Positions 9,422-18,698 of a DNA stretch of 64,000 nucleotides are shown piece by piece (within the stretch, counting starts at the first letter, position 1; each line of letters opens with the position of its first letter). The notes beneath the pieces are model-generated. The model made no database searches and had not been told where the DNA came from. It worked only from the letters and a program-made list of their open reading frames with translations. The position numbers and the translations under genes are program-made. Origin of the DNA: Halopseudomonas pachastrellae (GTDB lineage: Bacteria > Pseudomonadota > Gammaproteobacteria > Pseudomonadales > Pseudomonadaceae); assembly GCF_900114765.1 (NCBI RefSeq), contig NZ_FOUD01000004.1, positions 146,522-210,521 of the forward strand. Direction: 5' to 3'.

Positions 9422-10210
9422 ATGGCGCAAGTCAAAAGTGAGAGCGAGCTGCTGCGCAGCAGCGATGTGTCGGCGTTCAGTCGCTGGGATCTGCCCAGTT
9501 TTGATGAGGCGCCGCATCAGGTTGCGCTGGAGCGCGAGCCACCTGAGCCGCAAGAGCCCGAAATAGAAGACGAGCCCGAGATCGAGGTGGAGGAGGTCAA
9601 GCCCTTCACCGTCGAGGAGTTGGAGCAGATTCGTCAGGAAGCCTACAACGAAGGCTTTTCCACCGGTGAAAAAGACGGCTTTCACGCCGGTCAGTTGAAA
9701 GGCCAGCAGGAAGCGCGCAACGCCCTTGAGGCGCGGCTGGTTGAACTTGAACAGCTCATGGGCCAGTTGATGGCGCCACTGCAACAGCAGGATGAGTTGA
9801 TCGAGGACATGCTGCTGGTGCTGCTCGAACAGATGTTGCGCCAGCTGCTGCAGCGCGAGGTGATGATCGACCGCACTCAGGTGGTGACCGTTCTGCGTGG
9901 CGCGCTCAAGGCGCTGCCGGTCGGCGCAGAGAACATCCGCATTTACCTCCATCCAAGCGACTTTGATGCCGTCAAGGCGCTGCGCGAGCGTCATGAAGAA
10001 AGCTGGCGGCTGCTGGAGGACGACAGCCTGATGCCCGGCGGCTGCCGGGTTGAGACCGAACACAGCCAAGTCGATGCCACGCTTGAGACCCGTCTGCAGC
10101 AATTGCTTGAACAGCTGCAAGAGCGGCACCGCGAGCAGCGCGCGCATCCCCCCGAACCAGACTTGCCGGTTACATCCCCCGTGCCGGCAGGCGACGACCC
10201 AGTCCCATGA
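9422..10210 (+). CDS. fliH: Flagellar export regulator FliH
   Basis: FliH forms the peripheral stalk of the export ATPase and docks it to FliN. The 262-residue protein has a very acidic stretch (about residues 40-65, rich in Glu and Pro), a central coiled coil with repeated G-x-x-x-G spacing ([16 protein letters not shown]), and a C-terminal V-type ATPase E-subunit-like domain. Its last four bases overlap the fliI start. Confidence 0.92.
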   Translation: MAQVKSESELLRSSDVSAFSRWDLPSFDEAPHQVALEREPPEPQEPEIEDEPEIEVEEVKPFTVEELEQIRQEAYNEGFSTGEKDGFHAGQLKGQQEARNALEARLVELEQLMGQLMAPLQQQDELIEDMLLVLLEQMLRQLLQREVMIDRTQVVTVLRGALKALPVGAENIRIYLHPSDFDAVKALRERHEESWRLLEDDSLMPGGCRVETEHSQVDATLETRLQQLLEQLQERHREQRAHPPEPDLPVTSPVPAGDDPVP

Positions 10211-11559
10211 GCCGCCCCGAGCGCATCAGCTTTGCGCGGCGCCTGTCGCGTTATCAATCGGCCTTGCAACTGCCGACCCAGCCGGTGGTTGAAGGGCGCC
10301 TGATCCGCATGGTTGGCCTGACCCTGGAGGCAGAGGGGTGCAAGGCACCGGTGGGCAGTCGTTGCCTGGTAATCAGCGAAACGGCGCAGGGGCAGAGCCA
10401 GATTGAAGCCGAGGTCATGGGCTTTGCCGGCCACAAGGTTTACCTGATGCCGGTGGACCGGCTGGAAGGGCTGCAGCCCGGCGCTCGCGTGGTGCCCTCA
10501 GCGGGTGGCGGTAAACTGCCGATGGGCACGTCCATGCTGGGCCGGGTAGTTGACGGCATTGGCCGCCCTTTGGATGGCAAGGGTAGTTTTGCCGCCGACG
10601 ACTGGGTCGACCTCAATGGTCCGACCATCAATCCGCTCAAACGCCACCCGATTGAAGAACCGCTGGATGTGGGTATTCGCTCGATCAACAGTCTGCTCAC
10701 CGTGGGGCGCGGCCAGCGCCTGGGCCTGTTCGCGGGCAGTGGTGTGGGTAAGAGTATGCTGCTGGGCATGATGACCCGCTTTACTGATGCCGACATCACT
10801 ATCGTTGGTCTGGTCGGCGAGCGGGGCCGTGAGGTCAAGGAGTTTATCGAGCAGATCCTCGGCGAAAAGGGTATGGCCCGCTCGGTGGTGGTCGCCTCAC
10901 CGGCCGATGACGCCCCCTTGATGCGTTTGCGCGCGGCGATGTATTGCACGCGGATCGCCGAGTACTTTCGCGATCAGGGCAAGAACGTATTGCTGCTGAT
11001 GGATTCGCTGACGCGCTTTGCCCAGGCCCAGCGCGAGATTGCCCTGGCCATTGGTGAGCCGCCGGCAACCAAGGGCTATCCGCCGTCGGTGTTTGCCAAG
11101 CTGCCGCAACTGGTCGAGCGCGCCGGTAATGCCGAGCAGGGCGGTGGTTCTATTACCGCCTTTTACACCGTGCTGTCCGAAGGTGACGATCAACAGGACC
11201 CTATCGCGGACGCATCGCGCGCAATCCTGGACGGGCACGTGGTGCTGTCTCGGCGCCTTGCCGAAGAGGGGCACTATCCGGCAATCGACATCGAAGCCTC
11301 AATCAGCCGGGCGATGCCACAGATTGTCTCGCCAGAGCAGTTGCAAAAGGCGCAGCTGTTCAAGCAGCTCTACGCCCGCTATCAGCAAAGCCGCGACTTG
11401 ATCAGCGTGGGTGCCTACGCTGCTGGCTCCGACCCCCTGACCGACAAGGCGATGGAAAAGATGCCGGCGATGCAGGCCTTCCTGCGTCAGGGGTTGCAGG
11501 TCAGCGTTAATTTGGCCGACAGTCAGAGCGGTCTTGAGCAGACGCTGAGCAATGAGTGA
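10207..11559 (+). CDS. fliI: Flagellum-specific export ATPase FliI
   Basis: FliI is the hexameric ATPase of type III flagellar export. The 450-residue protein has a Walker A of [11 protein letters not shown] (about residues 174-184), a Walker B of [10 protein letters not shown], and the FliI signature [21 protein letters not shown] overlaps with fliH upstream and fliJ downstream show tight coupling. Confidence 0.96.
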   Translation: MSRPERISFARRLSRYQSALQLPTQPVVEGRLIRMVGLTLEAEGCKAPVGSRCLVISETAQGQSQIEAEVMGFAGHKVYLMPVDRLEGLQPGARVVPSAGGGKLPMGTSMLGRVVDGIGRPLDGKGSFAADDWVDLNGPTINPLKRHPIEEPLDVGIRSINSLLTVGRGQRLGLFAGSGVGKSMLLGMMTRFTDADITIVGLVGERGREVKEFIEQILGEKGMARSVVVASPADDAPLMRLRAAMYCTRIAEYFRDQGKNVLLLMDSLTRFAQAQREIALAIGEPPATKGYPPSVFAKLPQLVERAGNAEQGGGSITAFYTVLSEGDDQQDPIADASRAILDGHVVLSRRLAEEGHYPAIDIEASISRAMPQIVSPEQLQKAQLFKQLYARYQQSRDLISVGAYAAGSDPLTDKAMEKMPAMQAFLRQGLQVSVNLADSQSGLEQTLSNE

Positions 11560-12007
11560 AAGCCGCATTCGTCGTCTGGCGCCGGTGGTGGATATGGCGC
11601 TGGAGGAGGAGCGCAAGGCCGCGGCGATGCTGGGGCAGTGTCAGCAGCAGCTTGACGATGCCAGCGCGCGCCTGCGCGATCTGGAGTATTACAGCAGCGA
11701 GTACGCCAAAGGCTGGGCGCAGCGCGGTGCCCAGGGGGTCGGGCGTGACTGGCTGATGAACTATCAGCGCTTCATGGCGCAGATGGAGGTAGCCATCGAG
11801 CAGCAGCGCCAGACGGTGACCTGGCACGGCCAGAGTATCGAGCGCGCCCGTGACAACTGGCGGCAGCGTTACCAGCGGCTGGAAGCGCTGCGCAAGCTGA
11901 TCGACAAGTACCGTCAGGAAGCGCAGGCCAGAGCGGACAAGCAGGAACAGAAGCTGCTTGATGAGTTGTCGCAGCGCGCCCATGCGCAACGCTCAAATAA
12001 TCCCTGA
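11552..12007 (+). CDS. fliJ: Flagellar export chaperone FliJ
   Basis: FliJ is the coiled-coil stalk that enters the FliI ring and activates the export gate. The 151 residues are almost all helix, with heptad-like Leu and charged residues and no globular domain. It overlaps fliI by 8 bases. It closes the fliE operon proper; the next gene starts 65 bases on, after its own ribosome-binding site. Confidence 0.9.
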   Translation: MSESRIRRLAPVVDMALEEERKAAAMLGQCQQQLDDASARLRDLEYYSSEYAKGWAQRGAQGVGRDWLMNYQRFMAQMEVAIEQQRQTVTWHGQSIERARDNWRQRYQRLEALRKLIDKYRQEAQARADKQEQKLLDELSQRAHAQRSNNP

Positions 12008-12072
12008 CAGGCACCGGACCCTGTGCTACAAGACATTGTGTAGGTGATCGCACAAACTGACAGGGAGAACTC

Positions 12073-12378
12073 ATGTCGATCCAGGCGTCCATGTCTGCTG
12101 ACAGCCAGATACTGACCATCAACGTCAAGGGCCGGTTTGATTTTGGCTCGCATCAGGAGTTTCGCAGTGCCTATGAGCGCAGCGGCCTGACTCCCCGCCA
12201 ATATGTGGTTGATCTGCACGAAACCGACTACATCGACAGCTCTGCGCTAGGCATGCTGTTGTTGCTGCGCGACCACGCCGGCGGCGACAGCGCTGATATC
12301 CGTATCGTTCATTGCAACCCGGATGTTCGCAAGGTGCTGAGCATTTCCAATTTCGAACAGCTGTTCAGCATCGAGTAA
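12073..12378 (+). CDS. hsbA: STAS-domain anti-anti-sigma factor, HsbA-like
   Basis: A single STAS domain of 101 residues with the phospho-acceptor serine in Y-I-D-S-S-A-L-G-M-L, as in SpoIIAA-type antagonists. In Pseudomonas aeruginosa HsbA is phosphorylated or dephosphorylated by HsbR and binds either the anti-sigma factor FlgM or the diguanylate cyclase HsbD, choosing between swimming and biofilm. Here it lies between fliJ and fliK, 3 bases before the hsbR-like gene. The name is by homology and arrangement. Confidence 0.8.
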   Translation: MSIQASMSADSQILTINVKGRFDFGSHQEFRSAYERSGLTPRQYVVDLHETDYIDSSALGMLLLLRDHAGGDSADIRIVHCNPDVRKVLSISNFEQLFSIE

Positions 12379-12381
12379 GGG

Positions 12382-14094
12382 ATGCTGGGCGAGGGTGTAC
12401 TTCCCCGACCGGTCGACCCCGACGCGGCGCCCTTGCTGGTTCTGGTTGCCGATGACAACCCGACCGATCGCTTGATCCTTGGGCGCCTGGTAGAGCGCCT
12501 GGGGCACCGGGTCTGTCTGGCCGAAGACGGCCAGCAGGCGGTTAGCCTGTTCGCCGAACGGCAACCTGACATCGTGTTGCTGGATGCGCTGATGCCGGTC
12601 ATGGACGGGTTTGAGGCGGCGCGAGAGATCAAGCAGCGCGCCGGTGAAGATCTGGTACCGGTGATCTTTCTGACCAGCCTCACCGAAACCGACGCCCTGG
12701 TGAAATGCCTTGAGGCCGGCGGTGACGATTTTCTGACCAAGCCTTACAACCCCGTCATTCTGCAAGCCAAGATTCGCGCCTTCCGGCGCATGCGCGAGAT
12801 GCATCAGACGTTGCAGAGTCAGCGCGATGTCATCGCCGCTCAGCACGCCAATCTGTTGCGTGATCAGGAGCTGGCCAAGATCATCTTTGATCGCGTGGCT
12901 CACTCGGGCTCTCTCAGCGACAGCAGTCTGCGTTACCTGCAATCGGCTTACGCCATGTTCAATGGCGATATCCTGCTGGCGGCCCGCCGTCCGTCTGGCG
13001 AGATGCACTTGCTGCTCGGGGACTTTACCGGTCATGGACTACCCGCCGCTATTGGTGCCATGCCACTGGCTGAGGTGTTCTACGCCATGACCGGCAAGGG
13101 CTATGCACTGCGCGATATTCTGCTGGAGCTCAACCGCAAGCTCGCGACTATCTTGCCGGTTGGCATCTTCTGCTGCGCAGTACTCATTGAGGTCAATCCG
13201 ACCAAGGGCCTGGTTGAGGTCTGGAATGGCGGTTTGCCGGACGTGATGGTCCTTGGTCGGCAGGGTGAGCTGCTTGATCGGGTCGTATCAGCCAATCTGC
13301 CGCTGGGCGTGGCAAGCCGTGAGCGTTTCAGCCCGGACCCGGTGGTGCTGGTGATGCGCCCGGGCGAACGCCTGCTGTGCTGGACCGATGGCGTTATCGA
13401 AACTCGCAATAGTGCCGGTCAGCTATTTGGAGACGCCGGTGTTCTGCGTGTTATCGACGCTCATAAGGGTGAGCCAGAGCAGGTTTTCGATGGTTTGCTG
13501 AGCGCCTTGGAGCACTTTCATGGCAGCCCGGAAGACGATGTCAGCCTGCTGCAGGTGGTCATGCCCGAGCGTGATCAGTTGCCCGTACTGCAGCCCCAAC
13601 CGCTGGCGGCCGCGCTTGATGCCCAGCAGGATTGGCAACTGAGCTATACCTTTCGGGCTCAGGCCATTCGCGGTCAGAATCCGTTGCCTTTCATTTTGCA
13701 GAAGCTGCTGAGCGTGGCCGGCTTGCGAGCGAGAGCCGGTGCGCTCTTCACAGTGCTCAGCGAGCTGTACAGCAACGCGCTGGAACATGGCCTGCTGCGC
13801 CTGGACTCGGCCTGGAAGCAGGACTCCGACGGCTTCGCGCTCTACTATCAGGAGCGCAGCGCTCGTTTGCAGGCGCTGGAAGACGGCTGGATCTGCCTGA
13901 CCATCGATCATCGGCCCGACGGACAGGCGGGGGGTGAACTGGTGCTGACCTGCGAAGACAGTGGTGACGGATTCTCGTCAGTGTGTTCGGGAGCCGATTA
14001 TGCCGGCCGTGGCCTGGCTCTGGTGGCTGCATTAGCCGACGAGTTGGCATTCAGCGAACAGGGCAGTCGTGTCAGGGTGGTCTTCCGCTGGTAG
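12382..14094 (+). CDS. hsbR: Response regulator with PP2C phosphatase and kinase-like domains, HsbR-like
   Basis: The 570 residues read in order as a receiver (ADDNPTDR, LLDALMPVMDG with the phospho-acceptor Asp, LTKPY), a short coiled linker, a PP2C-type Ser/Thr phosphatase (D-F-T-G-H-G and C-W-T-D-G-V-I-E-T), and a C-terminal HATPase-like anti-sigma kinase domain (ELYSNALEHG, ED-S-G-D-G-F). This is the HsbR layout: a phosphatase and kinase acting on the STAS protein and controlled by phosphotransfer from HptB. The upstream STAS gene and downstream HPt gene complete the module. Confidence 0.85.
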   Translation: MLGEGVLPRPVDPDAAPLLVLVADDNPTDRLILGRLVERLGHRVCLAEDGQQAVSLFAERQPDIVLLDALMPVMDGFEAAREIKQRAGEDLVPVIFLTSLTETDALVKCLEAGGDDFLTKPYNPVILQAKIRAFRRMREMHQTLQSQRDVIAAQHANLLRDQELAKIIFDRVAHSGSLSDSSLRYLQSAYAMFNGDILLAARRPSGEMHLLLGDFTGHGLPAAIGAMPLAEVFYAMTGKGYALRDILLELNRKLATILPVGIFCCAVLIEVNPTKGLVEVWNGGLPDVMVLGRQGELLDRVVSANLPLGVASRERFSPDPVVLVMRPGERLLCWTDGVIETRNSAGQLFGDAGVLRVIDAHKGEPEQVFDGLLSALEHFHGSPEDDVSLLQVVMPERDQLPVLQPQPLAAALDAQQDWQLSYTFRAQAIRGQNPLPFILQKLLSVAGLRARAGALFTVLSELYSNALEHGLLRLDSAWKQDSDGFALYYQERSARLQALEDGWICLTIDHRPDGQAGGELVLTCEDSGDGFSSVCSGADYAGRGLALVAALADELAFSEQGSRVRVVFRW

Positions 14095-14202
14095 CTTGGG
14101 CATACTCCCGGGGCTTAAGGGAGCCCTGATAAATGCCGTACGTCGGCCTAGTTATTCGGTGTTTCCTCAACAGGATCAGGGCTGAAGGGAGAGTCGCAGG
14201 CG

Positions 14203-14538
14203 ATGTCAGAGTCCTTGCAAGATGTAAATCCAGCGGTGCTGCAAGCACTGCAAGAGTTGATGCAGGACGACTACGCGTTGTTGCTGGACACCTTTCTGGG
14301 CGACGCCGACTTGCGTATGCGCCAGCTGCGCGAGGCCCTGAGTGCCGGCGATATGAACGCTTTCCGCCAGGCAGCCCATAGCTTCAAGGGCAGCTGCGGC
14401 AATATGGGCGCCGCAGCGCTTGAGCAGGCCTGTCTGGAAGCGGAAGCCGCCGGGCTGGCAGAGGACAGGGCCGCAGCTGCCAAGGCCTTGACGGTAATTG
14501 AACAGGCCTTTTCCCGCGCGCAGCCGCTGCTGCGCTAA
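14203..14538 (+). CDS. hptB: Histidine phosphotransfer protein, HptB-like
   Basis: A 111-residue HPt domain with the phosphorylated histidine in A-H-S-F-K-G-S-C-G-N-M-G-A. In Pseudomonas HptB collects phosphate from hybrid kinases such as RetS, PA1611 or SagS and passes it to HsbR. The gene is transcribed with hsbA and hsbR but separated from hsbR by 108 bases. That gap may hold a degenerate repeat fragment. Confidence 0.85.
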   Translation: MSESLQDVNPAVLQALQELMQDDYALLLDTFLGDADLRMRQLREALSAGDMNAFRQAAHSFKGSCGNMGAAALEQACLEAEAAGLAEDRAAAAKALTVIEQAFSRAQPLLR

Positions 14539-14560
14539 GTCTCTTGGCTTTTGGGTAACT

Positions 14561-14576
14561 TGGCCCAAGCCTTGCA
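14561..14576 (+). promoter_or_regulatory. Sigma-54 promoter of fliK
   Basis: TGGCCC-AAGCC-TTGCA keeps the invariant GG and GC at the right spacing, with one change (A to C) from TGGCAC, 48 bases before the fliK ATG. Confidence 0.8.
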
Positions 14577-14624
14577 AAAGATCTCCCGTACCCTTGACCG
14601 AGTCCTTAGGGTGGAGATCTTGTC

Positions 14625-16046
14625 ATGCCTATCGGGCAAAACCTGTTGGCCCTATTTAACGCCGATTTTTCTCGTGATGCCTTGCCGGCTTTAGCCTCCG
14701 GTAAGGCGGTAAGCGCCGATCCTGACGCCGTTGCAGCGTTCTCTGCGATTCTGGCCGAGCAAACCCCAGCCGATCTGGATGCCTTGATGGCACAGCTCAA
14801 TGCGGCGGTGGGTGCCGAGACGGCCGCGGCGGACGAGGCGGTCGACCTTGCCGCCAGCGGCAAGGAATTGCCGGCCGATATGGCTTCTTGGCTCAATCAG
14901 TTGGCGCAACTGCTGCAGCCTCAGACAACCGATGCTGCGGCGCAGGCCTCGGCAGAAGCCGATGGGTCGACAACTGATCAGCAGGCTGACGACACGTCGG
15001 TGCTGGCTGATCTCAGCGCTCAATGGCAGCGTTGGCTGTCACAGTTGCCCGCTGATGCGCCGGCGGCCGAGACAGCGCAGCCTGCGGTGGCCGGCGTAAT
15101 CCCGTCGACAGGCGCGCAGTCCGAAACCCGAGCAGTTGCCTCAGCCAGCACGGTTGTTGATGCTGACGATGCAGCCGGCTCCCGTGGTGCAGTCGGGTTG
15201 TCCGAGCTGGTCTCCCAGCTCCGCGCCGCGCTGCGTGGTGCTGAGGGTGCGCCTGCTGACAGCGCGCAGGGCAGTATGCCGAGCTCCGCTCAGGCAAGCC
15301 GCCCCCAGGGTGGTGAGGCGGCGGCACCCCTGGATGCTGCCCAACGCCAGGCCGCGCTGCAGGACGCTGCCCAGGTTCAGCAGCGGGTACAGGCCAGCGC
15401 GCCACAACCGGTTGATGAGGCAGGTCTTGCGCGATTGGTCGATCAGCTCGAAACGCGGCTGGGCTCGGGTAACGGGCGCAGTGATGCTGACACCACCGAT
15501 CTGAGTAAAACCGGTGCGGTGGCGCAGCTGCAGCAGCAGGGCCAGAGCGCCCTGAGTGCTCGGCCGGTAACGGCGCCGCTGCAGAGCCTGGGCGTGCCGA
15601 TGGGCCAGCCCGGGTGGAGCGAGGCGGTGGTCAACAAGGTCATGTGGATGTCGAGCCAGAATCTGCAGTCGGTCGAGATCCAGCTTGATCCGGCTGAGCT
15701 GGGCCCGCTGGAAATCAAGATTCAGACCCGGGGCCAGGAGCACCAGGTGCAGTTCGTCAGTCAGAATGCTGGCGTTCGCGATGCGCTGGAAGGTCAGATG
15801 TTCCGCCTGCGTGAGATGTTCACCCAGCAAGGGGTGGGTCAGTTGGACGTCAACGTGTCGGATGGCTCCTCTGGGCAACATCAGCAGGACGGCGGGCTGT
15901 TTGCCCAGGGTGATGGCCGTGGCGGTGAACGCGGCAACGCCGCTACCGGCATGCTGGGGGACGCGTCAGATACCGCCGCACCTGCTAGCGAGGTCTCTGC
16001 ACAGGCGCTGTTGGCCCACTCCCGCCTGGTCGATTACTACGCCTGA
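14625..16046 (+). CDS. fliK: Flagellar hook-length control protein FliK
   Basis: FliK measures the hook and switches export from hook to filament proteins. The 473-residue protein has a long low-complexity N-terminal ruler rich in Ala, Gln and Asp (about 1-330) and a C-terminal Flg_hook domain (about 345-435) with V-E-I-Q-L-D-P-A-E-L-G-P-L-E-I-K-I and a Gln-rich helix. It is a single-gene unit between a sigma-54 promoter and a hairpin. Confidence 0.93.
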   Translation: MPIGQNLLALFNADFSRDALPALASGKAVSADPDAVAAFSAILAEQTPADLDALMAQLNAAVGAETAAADEAVDLAASGKELPADMASWLNQLAQLLQPQTTDAAAQASAEADGSTTDQQADDTSVLADLSAQWQRWLSQLPADAPAAETAQPAVAGVIPSTGAQSETRAVASASTVVDADDAAGSRGAVGLSELVSQLRAALRGAEGAPADSAQGSMPSSAQASRPQGGEAAAPLDAAQRQAALQDAAQVQQRVQASAPQPVDEAGLARLVDQLETRLGSGNGRSDADTTDLSKTGAVAQLQQQGQSALSARPVTAPLQSLGVPMGQPGWSEAVVNKVMWMSSQNLQSVEIQLDPAELGPLEIKIQTRGQEHQVQFVSQNAGVRDALEGQMFRLREMFTQQGVGQLDVNVSDGSSGQHQQDGGLFAQGDGRGGERGNAATGMLGDASDTAAPASEVSAQALLAHSRLVDYYA

Positions 16047-16054
16047 CTCCTGCC

Positions 16055-16076
16055 TGCCGCGCCGTCCGGCGCGGCA
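16055..16076 (+). terminator. Hairpin after fliK
   Basis: TGCCGCGCC and GGCGCGGCA form a perfect 9-bp GC-rich stem with a GTCC loop, 9 bases after the fliK stop. The tract behind it (AAGACATTTTT) is only partly T-rich, so termination strength is uncertain. Confidence 0.5.
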
Positions 16077-16206
16077 AAGACATTTTTCGTTCGAGCCAGT
16101 ATCCTATGCTTGATTAAGGAGGCGTTGCTCCATGCCGCTTACCCGCCAGGGGTCGCGGTCGTGCGCAGCGCACCTACAGGTGTCCGGTCTGCCGTATTGC
16201 GGTTGC

Positions 16207-16222
16207 TGGCACGCTCAATGCA
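16207..16222 (+). promoter_or_regulatory. Sigma-54 promoter of the fliL operon
   Basis: TGGCAC-GCTCA-ATGCA has a perfect -24 box and the required GC at -12, with one mismatch (A for T). It is 49 bases before fliL. The rest of the 225-base gap between fliK and fliL shows no gene. Confidence 0.7.
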
Positions 16223-16271
16223 TCGGGCATGGTTATCAGTGGCCGCAAAGCCCGAATGACGGAATATTGGC

Positions 16272-16778
16272 ATGGCGAAACAATCTGCAAAGTCCGACGA
16301 CGACGCTCAGGAAAAACCGGCCAAGGGCCGCAAGAAGCTTTTCATTCTGATAGGCATCGGCCTGTTGGCGCTGTTGCTGTCGGCTGGCGGTGTGGCCTTC
16401 TTTCTCCTGAAAGATGATGAAGTGCCGGAAGAAACTGAGCCGGCTGAACCGGTCAAGCAGGTCGCGCTGTACCAACCGCTGGAGCCGGCTTTTGTCGTCA
16501 ATTACGCAGCCGGTGGGCGGCAGCGCTACATGCAGGTCAGCGTTGTGCTTTTGGGCCGTGATGCCGAAGGCATGGCCAAGCTCAATCAGCATCTGCCGCT
16601 GATTCGCAACCAGTTGGTGATGCTGTTCGGCAGTGAAGAGTTTGAGGCACTGGCAACGCCCGAGGGCAAAGAGGCGCTGCGCGAAAAGGCCAGCCTGGCC
16701 GTCAAGTCGTTGCTGGAGAAAGAAGTCGGTGACCCGGTCATCGAGTCGGTGCTGTTTACCAACCTGGTTCTGCAATAG
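16272..16778 (+). CDS. fliL: Flagellar basal body protein FliL
   Basis: FliL is an inner-membrane protein that surrounds and supports the stator units. The 168-residue protein has a short Lys-rich cytoplasmic start, one membrane helix (about residues 22-42), a linker rich in Glu and Pro, and a periplasmic stomatin-like domain ending in VLFTNLVLQ. It is first in the fliLMNOPQR-flhB operon, 9 bases before fliM. Confidence 0.9.
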   Translation: MAKQSAKSDDDAQEKPAKGRKKLFILIGIGLLALLLSAGGVAFFLLKDDEVPEETEPAEPVKQVALYQPLEPAFVVNYAAGGRQRYMQVSVVLLGRDAEGMAKLNQHLPLIRNQLVMLFGSEEFEALATPEGKEALREKASLAVKSLLEKEVGDPVIESVLFTNLVLQ

Positions 16779-16787
16779 GACATAGTC

Positions 16788-17759
16788 ATGGCCGTACAGG
16801 ATCTGCTGTCACAGGATGAGATCGACGCCCTGCTTCACGGGGTAGACGACGGTGCTATCGATACTGATATCGAGAGTGAACCGGGGTCGATCAAAAGTTA
16901 TGACCTGACCAGCCAGGATCGCATCGTGCGCGGGCGCATGCCCACGCTGGAAATGATCAACGAACGCTTTGCCCGCTACACCCGTATCAGCATGTTCAAT
17001 CTGATGCGCCGCTCCGCCGATGTGGCCGTGGGCGGGGTGCAGGTAATGAAGTTTGGCGAGTATGTGCACTCGCTGTACGTGCCGACCAGCCTTAACCTGG
17101 TCAAGATGAAGCCGCTGCGCGGTACCGCGTTGTTCATTCTGGACGCCAAGCTGGTATTCAAGTTGGTCGACAACTTTTTTGGTGGCGATGGCCGTCACGC
17201 CAAGATCGAAGGGCGGGAGTTCACCCCAACCGAGTTGCGTGTCGTACGCATGGTGCTGGACCAGGCCTTTGTTGATCTCAAGGAAGCCTGGCAGGCGGTG
17301 CACGACGTGCAGTTTGAGTACGTCAATTCCGAGGTCAACCCGGCGTTGGCCAATATCGTCAGCCCCAGTGAGGTGGTGGTGGTGTCCACCTTCCATATCG
17401 AGCTGGATGGCGGCGGCGGTGACCTGCATGTGACCTTCCCTTATTCGATGATCGAGCCGCTGCGTGAGGTGCTTGACTCGGGTGTACAGTCCGACGTGGA
17501 CGAGCACGACGAGCGCTGGGTACGCGCCTTGCGTGAGGAGATTACCGGCGTCAAGGTGCCGCTGAGCGCCACCGTGGTGAAAACCCAGCTCAAGCTCAAG
17601 GACCTGCTGAGCATGCAGGCCGGGGATGTGATTCCGGTCGAGATGCCGGATCACATGGTGCTTTGCGCCAACGGTGTGCCGACCTTCAAGAGCAAGCTGG
17701 GCGCGGTCAAGGGTAACCTGGCCTTACAGATTCTGGGTCCGGTCGCGCGTCCGCGCTGA
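16788..17759 (+). CDS. fliM: Flagellar motor switch protein FliM
   Basis: FliM is the C-ring protein that binds phospho-CheY. The 323 residues begin with the CheY-binding peptide L-L-S-Q-D-E-I-D-A-L-L, then a CheC-like middle domain containing the family motif L-N-L-V-K-M-K-P-L-R-G, and a C-terminal SpoA domain. Full length for the family. Confidence 0.96.
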   Translation: MAVQDLLSQDEIDALLHGVDDGAIDTDIESEPGSIKSYDLTSQDRIVRGRMPTLEMINERFARYTRISMFNLMRRSADVAVGGVQVMKFGEYVHSLYVPTSLNLVKMKPLRGTALFILDAKLVFKLVDNFFGGDGRHAKIEGREFTPTELRVVRMVLDQAFVDLKEAWQAVHDVQFEYVNSEVNPALANIVSPSEVVVVSTFHIELDGGGGDLHVTFPYSMIEPLREVLDSGVQSDVDEHDERWVRALREEITGVKVPLSATVVKTQLKLKDLLSMQAGDVIPVEMPDHMVLCANGVPTFKSKLGAVKGNLALQILGPVARPR

Positions 17760-17793
17760 CCGACCACGCTAAACAACAACAGGGGACAGCGAG

Positions 17794-18261
17794 ATGGCTG
17801 AGGACAAACAACCCGACGAGATCAGTGCCGAGGAGCAGGCGCTGGCCGATGAGTGGGCGGCGGCACTGGATGAGGCGGGTGACGCCGGGCAGGACGATAT
17901 TGATGCCATGCTTGCGCAAAGCAATGCCGAGCCGCGCATGCCGATGGAGGAATTCAACTCCCCGGCCCGTGCCGACGGAGATGACTTTGATCCGGGCGAC
18001 AGCCCCAATCTGGACGTCATTCTGGATATCCCGGTTACCATCTCCATGGAAGTCGGCAATACCGACATCACCATCCGCAACCTGCTGCAACTCAATCAGG
18101 GCTCGGTGGTAGAGCTTGATCGTCTGGCGGGTGAGCCGCTGGATGTGAAGGTCAACGGTACGCTAATTGCCCACGGCGAAGTGGTGGTCGTCAACGAGAA
18201 GTTCGGCATTCGCCTGACCGATGTGATCAGCCCCTCCGAACGAATCAAGAAGCTGCGCTGA
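17794..18261 (+). CDS. fliN: Flagellar motor switch protein FliN
   Basis: A C-ring protein that also docks FliH and the export ATPase. The 155-residue protein has an acidic N-terminal extension (about 1-65) and a C-terminal SpoA domain with V-E-L-D-R-L-A-G-E-P-L-D-V-K-V-N-G and G-I-R-L-T-D-V. Its stop overlaps the fliO start by one base. Confidence 0.95.
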   Translation: MAEDKQPDEISAEEQALADEWAAALDEAGDAGQDDIDAMLAQSNAEPRMPMEEFNSPARADGDDFDPGDSPNLDVILDIPVTISMEVGNTDITIRNLLQLNQGSVVELDRLAGEPLDVKVNGTLIAHGEVVVVNEKFGIRLTDVISPSERIKKLR

Positions 18262-18698
18262 TGCGGGCGCTGCTACTCCTCCTGGCCGCAGGGTTGCCGC
18301 TGCCGCTGCTGGCGCAGACCGGTCAGCCGGCGGCGGCCGCTGCCAGCAACATCGGAAGCACCTCACTTGCCGCTCAGTTGAGCCAGCTGGCGCTGGGGCT
18401 GCTGGTGGTGGTTGGCCTAATCTTCGCGCTGGGTTGGCTGCTGCGCCGGGTTGGACCCATGGCCGGGCAGGGCGGGCAACACATCCGCTTGCTCAGCAGT
18501 TTGCCGCTGGGGCCGCGTGACCGTTTGCTGCTGGTTGATGTGGGCGGCACACAGATGCTGCTGGGCGCCTCGCCCGGCCGTATCAACACCCTGCATGTTT
18601 TTGAACAGCCGGTAGCCGATTTGAGCCAGGCTGCGGCCGGCAACAGCGATTTCGCCCGCAAGTTGCAGGCAATACTGAAACGGGACCAGACTCCATGA
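18261..18698 (+). CDS. fliO: Flagellar export gate assembly protein FliO
   Basis: FliO helps assemble the FliP ring of the export gate. The 145-residue protein has a cleavable-looking signal ([15 protein letters not shown]), one membrane helix near residues 42-62 and a cytoplasmic domain with [15 protein letters not shown]. The short, poorly conserved sequence is assigned partly from its place between fliN and fliP. Confidence 0.9.
   Translation: MRALLLLLAAGLPLPLLAQTGQPAAAAASNIGSTSLAAQLSQLALGLLVVVGLIFALGWLLRRVGPMAGQGGQHIRLLSSLPLGPRDRLLLVDVGGTQMLLGASPGRINTLHVFEQPVADLSQAAAGNSDFARKLQAILKRDQTP

Noticed and set aside
8336..10147. A 603-codon open frame on the minus strand opposite fliG and fliH
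   Set aside because: It is antisense to two clear flagellar genes, is rich in His, Gln and Leu as mirror frames of high-GC genes are, and has no recognisable domain.
14115..14170. A further short family 2 repeat between hsbR and hptB
   Set aside because: TTAAGGGAGCCCTGATAA and an inverted GAGGAAACACCGAATAA are only weakly alike and much diverged from the other copies. It may be a relic but is not safe to call.
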